Shown in pieces: positions 52,876-61,912 of a stretch of 64,000 bases of DNA. Source of the stretch: Sporolituus thermophilus DSM 23256. GTDB lineage: Bacteria; Bacillota; Negativicutes; Sporomusales; Thermosinaceae. Both the position numbers and the translations under genes were made by a program. Under the pieces are notes generated by a model. That model was not told where the DNA came from. It ran no database searches and saw only the letters and a program-made list of their open reading frames with translations. The stretch lies in the NCBI RefSeq assembly GCF_900102435.1, contig NZ_FNBU01000001.1:190521-254520 (forward strand), written 5' to 3'. How positions within the stretch are numbered: the stretch's first letter is position 1; the number at the start of each line of letters is the position of its first letter.

Positions 52876-53376
52876 ATGCGCGAAGTTCCGTATACCGAAT
52901 ATGCAACTAAAGCCATTGAAATCCTCAGCAAGGGCGCCTTTCTGACCACCGCCCACGGCGGCAAAACCAACACCATGACGATTGCCTGGGGTAACATCGG
53001 CTTTATGTGGGGCAAGCCGGTATTTACCGTCATGGTCCGTCCCTCCCGCTATACCTACCAATTAATTGAACAGAGCGGCGAGTTTACGGTCAGCATCCCC
53101 CTGCAGGACATGCAGCAGGCCCTTGCCCTGTGCGGCACTAAGTCCGGCCGGGATCTAGACAAGATCGCCGCAGCCGGCCTCACCCTGCTCCCCGGGCAAA
53201 AAGTCGCTACCCCGGTCATTGCCGGCTGCGGTCTTCACTACGAGTGCAAAATTGTCTACAAGCAACCCATGGACCCCGCCGCCCTTGACCCGGCCTACAA
53301 GGCCAAGTGCTACGCAAGCGGCGACTTCCATACCCTGTACTTTGGCGAAATCGTCGCCTGCTACCGCGAAGAGTAA
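52876..53376 (+). CDS. Flavin reductase-like / flavoredoxin protein
   Basis: 166 residues with the FMN-binding split-barrel pattern: LTTAHGGKTNTMTIAWGNIG and VRPSRYTYQLIEQSGEFTV, then LCGTKSGRDLDK. Anaerobe members bind FMN and shuttle electrons. RBS AGGAGG. Monocistronic between two terminators. Confidence 0.87.
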   Translation: MREVPYTEYATKAIEILSKGAFLTTAHGGKTNTMTIAWGNIGFMWGKPVFTVMVRPSRYTYQLIEQSGEFTVSIPLQDMQQALALCGTKSGRDLDKIAAAGLTLLPGQKVATPVIAGCGLHYECKIVYKQPMDPAALDPAYKAKCYASGDFHTLYFGEIVACYREE

Positions 53377-53410
53377 GATATGCGGTTTTCAGTATGGAAC
53401 AATAAATTTT

Positions 53411-53440
53411 AAGAGGTCAACCCACAAAGGTTGACCTCTT
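53411..53440. terminator. Bidirectional terminator
   Basis: AAGAGGTCAAC / GTTGACCTCTT with T-rich sides, between the flavoredoxin gene and the convergent lacI-type gene. Confidence 0.9.
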
Positions 53441-53456
53441 ACTTATTATTATCCGG

Positions 53457-54482
53457 TTATGCGTTTAGGAGTTCGCCGCAGGACGCACGGACGACCAGCT
53501 GCGGGGCAAACACTACCGTGGCCGGTTTTTTCGGCGGTTTGCCGGCCTTAATCCGTTTGATCAACACGGCCGCCGCTTTAATCCCCATGTCATAGACCGG
53601 CTGGGCAACAACGGTGATCGGCGGATCAATAAGCTCGGCCCATTCCCAGTCGTCAAAGCCGATGACCGCCATATCGCGGGGAATGGCTACCCCCAGGCGT
53701 TTAAGGGCTTTGACAATGGCCATGGTCATAAGGTTATTGGCGCCGAAAATCGCCGTAGGCCGCTCGCCCGGCGCTCTTGCCAGCAGCTCCCGCACCTTGG
53801 CGGTAACTGTCTCCAGCTGCGTATCGGTCTCAACGAGCAGCTCCGGCCGGAAAGGAATGTTATACTCGGCCAGGGCGGCTTGATAGCCGCGTACCCGTTC
53901 CAGCCGAGGACTTACCTGGTCGCAGGGCAGAGTAAACATGGCAATGCGGCGGTGACCAAGGCCGACCAGATGGCCAATCGCCAACCGCGCTCCCAGGTCA
54001 CTGTCCACGGTAACGGTGTCAAGGCCCATTTCTGGCGCTTTTCGGTCAATAAGGACGACAGGCACGCTGGCGTTTACCTCTTTAACCAGGGGATTATTGC
54101 CGCCGGTAGTATTGATAATCAGGCCGTCAATCTGTTTGGCCGTCAGCATTTCGATGTATTCGCGCTCTTTGACCGGGTCGTCGTCGGCGTTACACAAAAT
54201 CAGGTTGAACCCGTGCTTTTTGCAGTAGTCCTCCACCCCGCGGATAATACTGGTGGAAAAAGGGTTAAGAATATTGGCGACAATGGCCCCCACGGTATGG
54301 GTCCGTTTCTGCTTCAGACTGCGGGCCACGGCGTTGGGGCGGTAATCAAGCTCGGCGATGACCCGGGCGATGCGCTGGCGCGTCTCAAGGCTCATGCACT
54401 CGTAGCGCCCATTGAGATAACGGGAAATAGTGCTCTTGGATACACCCGCCTGCTGGGCAACGTCCCGAATGGTGATCGGCAT
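53457..54482 (-). CDS. LacI-family transcriptional regulator (KdgR-like)
   Basis: 341 residues. N-terminal HTH TIRDVAQQAGVSKSTISRYL, hinge DYRPNAVARSL, periplasmic-binding-like effector domain to the end. Last gene of eda-kdgK-FAH-lacI, 16 bases after the FAH stop. It most likely represses this operon; AAACCGGTTT ahead of eda is a candidate operator. The effector is probably 2-keto-3-deoxygluconate or its phosphate, by context. Confidence 0.9.
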   Translation of the reverse strand: MPITIRDVAQQAGVSKSTISRYLNGRYECMSLETRQRIARVIAELDYRPNAVARSLKQKRTHTVGAIVANILNPFSTSIIRGVEDYCKKHGFNLILCNADDDPVKEREYIEMLTAKQIDGLIINTTGGNNPLVKEVNASVPVVLIDRKAPEMGLDTVTVDSDLGARLAIGHLVGLGHRRIAMFTLPCDQVSPRLERVRGYQAALAEYNIPFRPELLVETDTQLETVTAKVRELLARAPGERPTAIFGANNLMTMAIVKALKRLGVAIPRDMAVIGFDDWEWAELIDPPITVVAQPVYDMGIKAAAVLIKRIKAGKPPKKPATVVFAPQLVVRASCGELLNA

Positions 54483-54498
54483 TGGCTGCTATAGCCCC

Positions 54499-55251
54499 TT
54501 AAACGGCCTTGTTGCGCATGACGCCGAGCACCGGGCTGCTGATTTCGATTGTATCGCCCTTGGCGAAAACGTCACCGCCAGGCGGCGTGCCGGTGGCAAT
54601 GACGTCACCGGGCTTAAGCGTCATGATGCTGGAAATAAACGCGATGAGCTCCCGGACGCCGAAAATCATGTCCGAAGTGCGGCCGCGCTGTTTTTCCACC
54701 CCGTTGACGGTCAGCACAAGTTCGATGTCATCAGGCGAGATGTCGGTAACGATATACGGCCCCACGGGTGTAAAGGTGTCAAAGGACTTGCCCCGAGTCC
54801 ACGGCTGACCTTTCGGAATATGGTCCTTTGCGGTAACGTCGTTGCACAAGCAGTAACCGAAGCAATAGTCGAGGGCGCGGTCAACGCTGACATTTTTGGC
54901 GGTCTTGCCGATAACGACGGCCAATTCAACTTCAAAAGCCGGCTGCTTGACGCTGTCCGGAACGACAATGTCCTCGGCCGGGCCAATGACGCTCGTCGAC
55001 GGCTTGAGAAACAAAATGGGGTCATCCGGATAGGGAACGCCTTTGGCGGCAGCAACCGACTTATAGTTAAGACCGACGCCCACCACTTTGGACGGAGTTA
55101 CCGGGGCAAGCAGCTTAACGGCGTCAATGGCATAAGTTTGGCCGGTTATTTGGTATTCGCCAAAGATGCTGCCGCTGATAACGCGTAAGGCGCCGCCTTC
55201 CACCACGCCGTAGTATTCGGCGCCGTCGGCGCAAAACCTGGCAAACCGCAT
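54499..55251 (-). CDS. Fumarylacetoacetate hydrolase family protein
   Basis: 250 residues. FAH fold with FEVELAVVIGKTAKNV, YCFGYCLCNDVTAKD and TPPGGDVFAKGDTIEI, Mg-binding Glu residues visible. Members hydrate, decarboxylate or cleave 2-oxo acids. The ATG at 55251 follows AAGGAG. Within a KDG operon it may act on a keto-deoxy sugar acid. The reaction is not determined. Confidence 0.87.
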   Translation of the reverse strand: MRFARFCADGAEYYGVVEGGALRVISGSIFGEYQITGQTYAIDAVKLLAPVTPSKVVGVGLNYKSVAAAKGVPYPDDPILFLKPSTSVIGPAEDIVVPDSVKQPAFEVELAVVIGKTAKNVSVDRALDYCFGYCLCNDVTAKDHIPKGQPWTRGKSFDTFTPVGPYIVTDISPDDIELVLTVNGVEKQRGRTSDMIFGVRELIAFISSIMTLKPGDVIATGTPPGGDVFAKGDTIEISSPVLGVMRNKAV

Positions 55252-55282
55252 ATCAACATCTCCTTTTTGCTTTTTGCGATAC

Positions 55283-56305
55283 TTACCGCTGTACGCGGCC
55301 CGAGCCATCACCGGCCATGAGCGCCTTAACCTCGCTCACCGTCACATGGTTGTGGTCTCCCTCAATGGTGTGCTTGAGGCAGGACGCGGCTACGGCAAAC
55401 TCGAGGGCATCCTGGTTGGAATAACCGTTGAGCAGGGCGTAAATCAGGCCGCCGCCGAAGGAGTCGCCGCCGCCGACGCGGTCCACGATGTGGATGGCGT
55501 AATTGCGGGAGAAGTAGAATTCGCCGTCTTTGTACAGCATGGCTGCCCAGTTATTGTCCGAAGCGGAGATGCTGCCGCGCAGGGTGATGGCCACGGCCTT
55601 GAAGCCAAACCGCTCCGCGAGCTGTTTGGCCACATCCTTGTAGCCCTCATGGCTGAGTTTGCCGCCGATGATGTCGGTATCGGCCGCTTTAATGCCAAAC
55701 ACTTTCTCGGCATCCTCTTCGTTAGCGATGCAAACATCGACATACGGCATATACTGCGCCATGACCTGGCCGGCTTTTTCGCTTGTCCAGAGGTTTTTCC
55801 GGAAGTTGAGGTCGCAGCTTACCGTCAGGCCGGCCTCTTTGGCCGCCTTAACCGCATCAAGCACGCATTCGGCCACGTTGTCGCCCAGCGCGGGGGTAAT
55901 ACCGGTAAAGTGGAACCAATTGGCGCCTGCAAAAATTTTAGCCCAGTCAAAGTCTTCCCGCTTGGCTTGGGAAATAGCCGAACCGGCCCGGTCGTAAACC
56001 ACCTTGGAAGCCCGCTGGGAAGCGCCTTTTTCGCAGAAATAGATGCCCAGGCGCTTGCCGCCTTTGATCATGTAGCGGGTATCAACGCCATAGCGGCGCA
56101 TTTCGTTGATGGCTGCCTGACCAATGGGGTTGTCGGGCACTTTGGTAACGAAAACGGCCTCTTCGCCGTAATTGGCCAGCGAAACGCAGACATTGGCCTC
56201 GCCGCCGCCATACACAACATCAAAGCTGGTGGCCTGCTCAAACCGGAGATAGCCGGGAGGGGACAGCCTTAACATAATTTCGCCAAAACATACTACTTTT
56301 GCCAT
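55283..56305 (-). CDS. kdgK: 2-keto-3-deoxygluconate kinase
   Basis: 340 residues, PfkB/ribokinase family. FGEIMLRLSPPG at the start, GGEANVCVSLANYG, and the catalytic motif DRVGGGDSFGGGLIYALLNG (Asp base). Phosphorylates KDG to KDPG for the aldolase encoded upstream. Confidence 0.92.
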   Translation of the reverse strand: MAKVVCFGEIMLRLSPPGYLRFEQATSFDVVYGGGEANVCVSLANYGEEAVFVTKVPDNPIGQAAINEMRRYGVDTRYMIKGGKRLGIYFCEKGASQRASKVVYDRAGSAISQAKREDFDWAKIFAGANWFHFTGITPALGDNVAECVLDAVKAAKEAGLTVSCDLNFRKNLWTSEKAGQVMAQYMPYVDVCIANEEDAEKVFGIKAADTDIIGGKLSHEGYKDVAKQLAERFGFKAVAITLRGSISASDNNWAAMLYKDGEFYFSRNYAIHIVDRVGGGDSFGGGLIYALLNGYSNQDALEFAVAASCLKHTIEGDHNHVTVSEVKALMAGDGSGRVQR

Positions 56306-56346
56306 TGCAATACTCCTTTCGCTTTTGCTTGGCGTTTGCCTTATTT

Positions 56347-56997
56347 TTATTTTTGACCGCGGGCTTCGCGGATTTTGGCAATGAACTGCTGGGCAATGGC
56401 CGTGATGGACTCATAGTCGCCCTTCTTGGCGCCGGCCGTGAGGTTGCCGCCTACACCAACGGCCACGCAGCCGGCCTTAATCCATTCGGCCACATTGTCG
56501 AGGCTGACGCCGCCGGTCGGCATCATGGGCGCCTGGGGCAGCGGCCCCTTAACCGCCTTAACAAAGGTCGGGCCCATCGACTCGCCGGGGAAGATCTTGA
56601 TAATATCCGCGCCGGCCTCCATCGCTTCCACGATTTCCTTAATCGTCATGGCCCCGGCCATAATCGGCACTTGGTAGCGGTTACACAGTTTTACGGTTTC
56701 CACGTTGAGGGACGGGCTGACGACATACTGCGCCCCGGCCAGAATCGCCGCGCGGGCCGTCTCCGGATCGAGGACGGTGCCGGCGCCGATAATGATTTCG
56801 CCGGATTTATAAGTATTGGCCAGTTCTTTGATGACGTCGACCGCCCCCGGGACGGTAAAGGTAATCTCGATTGCGGCCACGCCACCCCTGATGCAGGCGT
56901 CGGCGATTTTGCGCGCCTGGTCGGCGTTTTCCGCTCGGACAACGGCCACTAGGCCGGCGTCCACAATTTTTTGCAGCACGGCAAGTTTTGGGATCAT
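56347..56997 (-). CDS. eda: KDPG aldolase
   Basis: 216 residues, (beta-alpha)8 class I aldolase. GLVAVVRAENADQARKIADA, catalytic Glu in EITFTVPGA, GAGTVLDPE and Schiff-base Lys in ADIIKIFPGE. Splits KDPG to pyruvate and glyceraldehyde-3-phosphate. First gene of its operon; RBS GGAGGGTGG. Confidence 0.94.
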   Translation of the reverse strand: MIPKLAVLQKIVDAGLVAVVRAENADQARKIADACIRGGVAAIEITFTVPGAVDVIKELANTYKSGEIIIGAGTVLDPETARAAILAGAQYVVSPSLNVETVKLCNRYQVPIMAGAMTIKEIVEAMEAGADIIKIFPGESMGPTFVKAVKGPLPQAPMMPTGGVSLDNVAEWIKAGCVAVGVGGNLTAGAKKGDYESITAIAQQFIAKIREARGQK

Positions 56998-57023
56998 ATG
57001 TATCCACCCTCCGTTTTCAGTGT

Positions 57024-57046
57024 ACCGGTTTAGGAAACCGGTTTAT
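57024..57046 (-). promoter_or_regulatory. Candidate LacI-type operator before eda
   Basis: The palindrome AAACCGGTTT (57035-57044) with a second ACCGGTTT half-copy at 57024-57031. LacI-family operators are palindromes with a central CG of this kind. Confidence 0.5.
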
Positions 57047-57059
57047 ATGTGAAAATTAT

Positions 57060-57097
57060 ATTCTCTGCCGGCTTATATTTTCCTGCCAGCAGAGAAT
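57060..57097 (-). terminator. Hairpin after the AtuA-like operon
   Basis: ATTCTCTGC / GCAGAGAAT with 20-base loop; AT-rich flank ATAATTTTC on the minus strand. Confidence 0.6.
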
Positions 57098-57158
57098 GAT
57101 TTTACGAATTTTTTAATTTCTCCCCGCAATCCTAGTAAGCAACGCGCTAAATGTCGGA

Positions 57159-57470
57159 TCACCGATTATCGGGAATCTCCATGTCCAAAATTGCCGAGCT
57201 GAGCGATTTTCCATGAATATCCAGCGCCAAGGTGCGCGTTACGCCCCCGCCAAGCGCCTTATACATGACAAAATTCAGCGCCCCGATATTGGGCAGGGTA
57301 TAACGGACAACCTCGCCCTGGACGATTTCCGCGAAGTGTTCTCTGACGCGTTCCGCGGTAACGTATTGCTCAAGCAGCGGATAATCGGTTGGATCATAAG
57401 CAATCACTGAAATGTTGGCGGTATTTCCTTTGTCGCCGGTACGGGAATGGGCAATTTCCCGAAGTTTCAT
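57159..57470 (-). CDS. AtuA-associated small protein
   Basis: 103 residues, starting MKLREIAHSRTGDKGNTANI, the typical C-terminal domain that accompanies DUF1446/AtuA proteins, here a separate gene 12 bases after the AtuA-like stop. No enzymatic motif. Probably a partner subunit of the DUF1446 protein. Confidence 0.87.
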   Translation of the reverse strand: MKLREIAHSRTGDKGNTANISVIAYDPTDYPLLEQYVTAERVREHFAEIVQGEVVRYTLPNIGALNFVMYKALGGGVTRTLALDIHGKSLSSAILDMEIPDNR

Positions 57471-57482
57471 CTAACCGTCACC

Positions 57483-58820
57483 TCACACCGTCTCATGATT
57501 GACCGTATATTGAACAAGCGCACGGGGAACCAGCGTCGACACCATCGCCACCACTTCCCGGGCGGCCTTGAACGCGCCGGCGCCGCCGGCCGGACCGTTA
57601 GTATATAAAGTCTCCACTTCATTGCCGATCCGTACAGCCTCTTTCATGGTCTGTGTCCGGGCGGCAACCCTGACCCGCACCTCGTACGGTTCATGCCCGG
57701 CGGACAGCTGCGTGCCGTGCAAGGCGTTGACACCAATCAAATCATAGCGGATTTCCTGATATTGGACTTTGGTCAGCTCCAGCCGTTCCTTTACGATGTC
57801 AAGCGCCAGCTGCCCGCGCGCGACCGCGCCAGGACCGGCATAGCTAATCTGGCCTTCGCCAATATAGCTGTCAATATAACCAATAGATACCTTGAGAAAA
57901 TCGGTCTTAGCCCGGCCTTTTCCGCCCTCAACCAGCACCTGATCTTTGCCAATCTGCGTCAGTCGGACGCCAGTGAAATCCGCGACAACATCTGGCGTGA
58001 TATACGCTTTGGGATCATGAATTTCATACAGCAGCTGTTCCTTACAGGTAGCAAGGGTGACTGCGCCACCGGCATCGGCAACCTTGGTAATAATAGTTGT
58101 GCCGTCTTGCCGGACTTCGGCGACGGGAAAGCCTAGCCGCCCCAGTCCAGGTACGTCTTTATACCCTGGATCGGCAAAGTAACCACCCGTAACTTGGCCG
58201 GCACATTCCATTAAATGGCCAATTACCGTAGCCTGCCCGAGAATATTCCAGTCATCTAACGCCCACCCGAATTCATAAATCATAGGCGCCACAAATAAAG
58301 CCGGATCAGCCACGCGGCCGGTTATGACCACGTCCGCGCCGCCTTTCAGCGCCTCTACGATGGGTTCGACACCAAGATAGGCATTGGCCGAAACCAGTTT
58401 TTCCTTAATCGTTGATAGCTTCTCGCCGGTTTCTTCAATGACGTAATCCTGGCTGCGAATAATATCCAGGACATCATCACCGCAAACTGCGGCAATCTTT
58501 AGCCCCTTGATGCCTAGTTTCTGGGCAATTTCTTTAATTTTCCACGCCCCTGCATTGGGATTTGCCGCGCCCATATTGGTAATAATTTTTATCCCCTTTT
58601 GCCAGCAAATGGGCAGTACCGCTTCCATTCGCGCTACCAATAAGGGGTCATAGCCTGCTTCGGGATCTTTCATTTTTAGCTGTTGGGCAATGGCAATAGT
58701 TCTTTCGGCCAAACATTCAAAACATAAATACTGAATATCGCCTTTTTCCGCCAGTTCCACCGCCGGTTCGATTCTATCACCCGAATAGCCAGCCCCTGAA
58801 CCTAGCCGTATTTTTTTCAT
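57483..58820 (-). CDS. DUF1446 / AtuA-family protein
   Basis: 445 residues. IRLGSGAGYSGDRIEPAVEL at the start, NMGAANPNAGAWKIKEIA and GRVADPALFVAPMIYEFGW are family landmarks. The family is named for acyclic terpene utilisation in Pseudomonas, but its reaction is unknown, and most anaerobe members are linked to acid transporters. The ATG at 58820 has GAGGTG well spaced; a start at 58826 would be too close to it. Follows the CitMHS transporter by 16 bases. Confidence 0.88.
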   Translation of the reverse strand: MKKIRLGSGAGYSGDRIEPAVELAEKGDIQYLCFECLAERTIAIAQQLKMKDPEAGYDPLLVARMEAVLPICWQKGIKIITNMGAANPNAGAWKIKEIAQKLGIKGLKIAAVCGDDVLDIIRSQDYVIEETGEKLSTIKEKLVSANAYLGVEPIVEALKGGADVVITGRVADPALFVAPMIYEFGWALDDWNILGQATVIGHLMECAGQVTGGYFADPGYKDVPGLGRLGFPVAEVRQDGTTIITKVADAGGAVTLATCKEQLLYEIHDPKAYITPDVVADFTGVRLTQIGKDQVLVEGGKGRAKTDFLKVSIGYIDSYIGEGQISYAGPGAVARGQLALDIVKERLELTKVQYQEIRYDLIGVNALHGTQLSAGHEPYEVRVRVAARTQTMKEAVRIGNEVETLYTNGPAGGAGAFKAAREVVAMVSTLVPRALVQYTVNHETV

Positions 58821-58836
58821 TTCCATCACCTCTGCC

Positions 58837-60138
58837 TTAAATTGGGAACAAACCAACCAATATCGCTACCACCGTCATTACCAGCGTGGTGGCAAAAGCA
58901 AGTGGTATAGTAAGCTTCTGGTGATCACCCCAGTCTACGTTGGTAAGCCCTAGCAACAAAAACGTCGATGGCGTAAGTGGGCTTACCGGAAAGCCAGTCG
59001 TCATCTGCCCAAGGATTGCCGCTTGCCCTACCTGAATCGCCGGCACGCCTAGCGTCTTGGCCACTTCAGCGATAATGGGCAAAACACCAAAATAGAAAGA
59101 ATCCGGATCAAACAGCAGGCTGAGTGGCATCGACAGTATAGCTACCACCACCGGAATGTGTTGAGCCAAGTCTGGCGGTATGAAAGAAACAGCCACATTA
59201 GTCATTGCCTTAGTGAAACCAGCCCCTTTCATGATACCCGTAAACGCACCCGCCGCCAAAAGAATGCTACCCATCATGAGCGCCGCCTTGGCATGGGCAT
59301 CGACTCTTGCCCGCTGCATATTAACATCGGGATAATTTACAAGCAACGCAATCGTAGCCCCAAGCATGAATAATACCGCCGGCGCCACTTTTCCCCAGAC
59401 CAGGCCGCAGATTACGGCAATGGTAAGGATAACATTTATCCAGAAATTTTGCGGCCGCCGTAATTTCTTTTCCTCATCCGTCAGTTTGCGTTCATAAGCC
59501 ACTGCCGCGACATCACCGGCAACCGTCCCCAGTCGGGCCGCTTCCCGTTTGCCCAGCCAGTAAGCCACCAGCACCACAAACAGCAGCCCTGCTCCAAGTG
59601 CCGGCAGTACAGGGTTAAACAGCTCAGTCACCGGAATTTGCAGGGCCGTGGCCGCCCGCAGTGTTGGGCCGCCCCAGGGCAGAATATTCATGGTGCCTGC
59701 CCCCAGCGCCACGACACAAGCCAGTACCCGCCGGTCGATATTCAGCCGCTCGTATAGCGGAAGCATGGCTGGAATGGTTATTAGAAATGTCACCGCTCCT
59801 GACCCATCTAAATGGACAATCATTGCCAGGATAGCGCTCCCCACCACAATACGGGTTGGATTGTTACCAACTGACTTTAAGATGCGATTAATAATCGGAT
59901 CAAACATCCCGGCGTCAGTAATAACGCCAAAAAAGAGTATGGCAAAAATAAACATGGCCACAATGGGAGCAATGCTTTGGATACCACTAACGATAAACTT
60001 ACCCGTTTCCAGTCCGAACCCCGCCAACAGCGACGCCAAAATTGGCAACAAAATTAAGGCGGTTAATGGTGTCATCCGTTTGGAAATGATTGCCGCCAAC
60101 AAGACGACAATAGTAATTAAGCCAATGACCGCAAGCAT
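58837..60138 (-). CDS. CitMHS-family citrate/organic acid transporter
   Basis: 433 residues, about 12 helices. [20 protein letters not shown] and [20 protein letters not shown] at the N-terminus, [14 protein letters not shown] and [20 protein letters not shown] later are family patterns. ATG at 60138 with AAGGAGG eight to nine bases upstream. First gene after the sigma-54 promoter at 60183. The ligand is probably a metal-bound tricarboxylate, or whatever the AtuA-like protein uses. Confidence 0.9.
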   Translation of the reverse strand: MLAVIGLITIVVLLAAIISKRMTPLTALILLPILASLLAGFGLETGKFIVSGIQSIAPIVAMFIFAILFFGVITDAGMFDPIINRILKSVGNNPTRIVVGSAILAMIVHLDGSGAVTFLITIPAMLPLYERLNIDRRVLACVVALGAGTMNILPWGGPTLRAATALQIPVTELFNPVLPALGAGLLFVVLVAYWLGKREAARLGTVAGDVAAVAYERKLTDEEKKLRRPQNFWINVILTIAVICGLVWGKVAPAVLFMLGATIALLVNYPDVNMQRARVDAHAKAALMMGSILLAAGAFTGIMKGAGFTKAMTNVAVSFIPPDLAQHIPVVVAILSMPLSLLFDPDSFYFGVLPIIAEVAKTLGVPAIQVGQAAILGQMTTGFPVSPLTPSTFLLLGLTNVDWGDHQKLTIPLAFATTLVMTVVAILVGLFPI

Positions 60139-60155
60139 AATTCCTGCCTCCTTTA

Positions 60156-60186
60156 CAAAAAAATGCTCTGCAGTCACTACAGAGCA
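60156..60186 (-). terminator. Terminator of the regulator gene, overlapping the sigma-54 promoter
   Basis: TGCTCTG / CAGAGCA with nine-base loop followed on the minus strand by seven Ts. The upstream arm lies within the -12 element of the promoter at 60183-60198. Confidence 0.75.
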
Positions 60187-60198
60187 AAATCCATGCCA
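60183..60198 (-). promoter_or_regulatory. Sigma-54 promoter of the CitMHS-AtuA operon
   Basis: Minus strand TGGCATGGATTTTGCT matches TGGCACG-N4-TTGCW with intact GG and GC. About 45 bases before the CitMHS start. Confidence 0.88.
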
Positions 60199-60260
60199 AC
60201 AATGGGTTGCCTTGAAATCCCAGGAATACCGCGGCCCAAAGCTAACCCGCAAACCAGTTA

Positions 60261-60374
60261 TTCTAAATTTTTAGAAGAAAAATTACCCTTGTTAAGGTTT
60301 TTCCCGTATTTACGCACCCCGCCAATTTCTAATATATTAGAAAAACCATTGACGCATTTCTAATTTTCTAAAAA
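60261..60374 (-). promoter_or_regulatory. Three palindromic upstream activator sites
   Basis: TTCTAAATTTTTAGAA (60261-60276), TTTCTAATATATTAGAAA (60326-60343, perfect palindrome) and TTTCTAATTTTCTAAAAA (60357-60374) share the TTCTAA/TTAGAA core, at about 65-175 bases upstream of the -24 element. Typical distances for a sigma-54 enhancer. Confidence 0.75.
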
Positions 60375-61784
60375 TTATTGCTCCGCCCGTTCCGTTATCC
60401 CCAAAGTTTTCATCTTGTTATACAGTGTAGCCAAGGAAATACCTAAAATTTCGGCTATCCGCCGTTTTCCTTCCACCGTTTCGCCAAAGCGTTGCAACAT
60501 TGTCTCGATTGTCCGCCGTTCAGCTTCACGCACAATTTCGACCAGAGTCCCGCCTGCGCCATTAAGCGGTTGACTGTTGCCTAGTAACACTTTCGGCAGA
60601 TGGTTTGGCATAATAACCGTATTCTCGCACATGTTAGCGGCAAACTCGATGGCATTGCGCAGTTCCCTGACATTTCCCGGCCAATGATACCGCATAAGCG
60701 CATCATAAGTTTCCGGATGCAACACCAAAGTCCGGCCAATTTTAGCCGAGTATAAGTTAAGGAAGTAATTAGCCAGAATCTTTACGTCAGAGATTCTTTC
60801 CCGCAAGGCGGGTAACTGGAGGTTCAAAACGTTAAGACGGTAGTAAAGGTCCTCGCGGAATCGACCCTCCTGGACACAAATGGCCAGGTCTTTATTGGTC
60901 GCGGCGATAACCCGTACATTCAAAGGGATTTCGGCCGTTTCCCCGACTCGCCTGATCGACCTTTCTTGTAGTACGCGTAACAACTTTGCCTGTACTTCCA
61001 GACTAATCTCCGCAATTTCATCTAACAGGATCGTCCCGCCGTCGGCAATTTCGAAAAGCCCCACCTTCCCGCCTTTTTTCGCCCCGGTAAACGCACCATC
61101 TTCGTAGCCAAAAAGCTCACTTTCCACTAAAGATGGCGTTAAAGCGGCGCAATTAACGGCAACAAACGGGCCGGAAGCCCGGGGGCTGGCATTATGTATG
61201 GCTTGGGCAAAAACTTCCTTGCCGGTACCACTTTCCCCGGTAATCAGGACATCAGAATCATACTGGGCAATCCGTTCGGCAACGCTGATGACCGCGCGCA
61301 ACTCGGCACTATCGCCCAATATGTCGCCAAACGTGTATTTGGCCCGGTAAATACGGTCAACCATATTTTTAAGCCGTTTCGTGCGCTTAGCAAATTTCTG
61401 CAATTCCTGGGAAAGACGTTGTACTTCTGTTATATCTTTTACGACCGAAACGCCGCCGACAATCTTGCCATCAATAAAAATGGGCGCCATATCCACTACA
61501 TATTCGATGTCGCCTTCTCGCCGATAAACACCGGCTAGCGGCTTGCCTGACCGTATAACCTGCGGCAATATGGCTCCCGGCCGTACCTCGTGTAGCGGCT
61601 TGCCAATAATCTGGTCGTACGTTACGCCGGTAATCCGGGTGTACTCCGGGTTTATGTAGCGGACAATCGAAAACTCGTCGGCAACAAGAACGCCGTCGTA
61701 AATCGCATCCAGTATGCTCAAAAACCAATGGACGGTCATTTCCGGGCTTTGCTGGTTTTTTCCTGCCATATCATTACTTTTCAC
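60375..61784 (-). CDS. Sigma-54-dependent transcriptional activator (PAS-AAA-Fis)
   Basis: 469 residues. PAS domain about 20-130 ([20 protein letters not shown]), coiled linker, AAA+ with [14 protein letters not shown] and [12 protein letters not shown], and C-terminal Fis helix-turn-helix [20 protein letters not shown]. The overall layout is that of the activator at 11297. It is directly upstream of the sigma-54 promoter it probably serves, with three palindromes at its 3' end. Confidence 0.93.
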   Translation of the reverse strand: MKSNDMAGKNQQSPEMTVHWFLSILDAIYDGVLVADEFSIVRYINPEYTRITGVTYDQIIGKPLHEVRPGAILPQVIRSGKPLAGVYRREGDIEYVVDMAPIFIDGKIVGGVSVVKDITEVQRLSQELQKFAKRTKRLKNMVDRIYRAKYTFGDILGDSAELRAVISVAERIAQYDSDVLITGESGTGKEVFAQAIHNASPRASGPFVAVNCAALTPSLVESELFGYEDGAFTGAKKGGKVGLFEIADGGTILLDEIAEISLEVQAKLLRVLQERSIRRVGETAEIPLNVRVIAATNKDLAICVQEGRFREDLYYRLNVLNLQLPALRERISDVKILANYFLNLYSAKIGRTLVLHPETYDALMRYHWPGNVRELRNAIEFAANMCENTVIMPNHLPKVLLGNSQPLNGAGGTLVEIVREAERRTIETMLQRFGETVEGKRRIAEILGISLATLYNKMKTLGITERAEQ

Positions 61785-61880
61785 AATATTGCCCTCCCCG
61801 CCTAATTACGTCCCATCTAAGACCATTTTACCTTTGGAATAGAGCAATAACAATGCCCCTGTCGACCGCCCGAAAACATC

Positions 61881-61903
61881 AGGCCGCGGTAAATCCGCGG
61901 CCT
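61881..61903 (-). terminator. Terminator after the dehydrogenase gene
   Basis: AGGCCGCGG / CCGCGGCCT perfect stem, short loop, then TGATGTTTTC on the minus strand. Confidence 0.75.
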
Positions 61904-61912
61904 GTGCCTAGT

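Noticed and set aside
54430..56272. Long plus-strand frames (252 and 332 residues)
   Set aside because: Antisense shadows of the FAH and kdgK genes without start signals.
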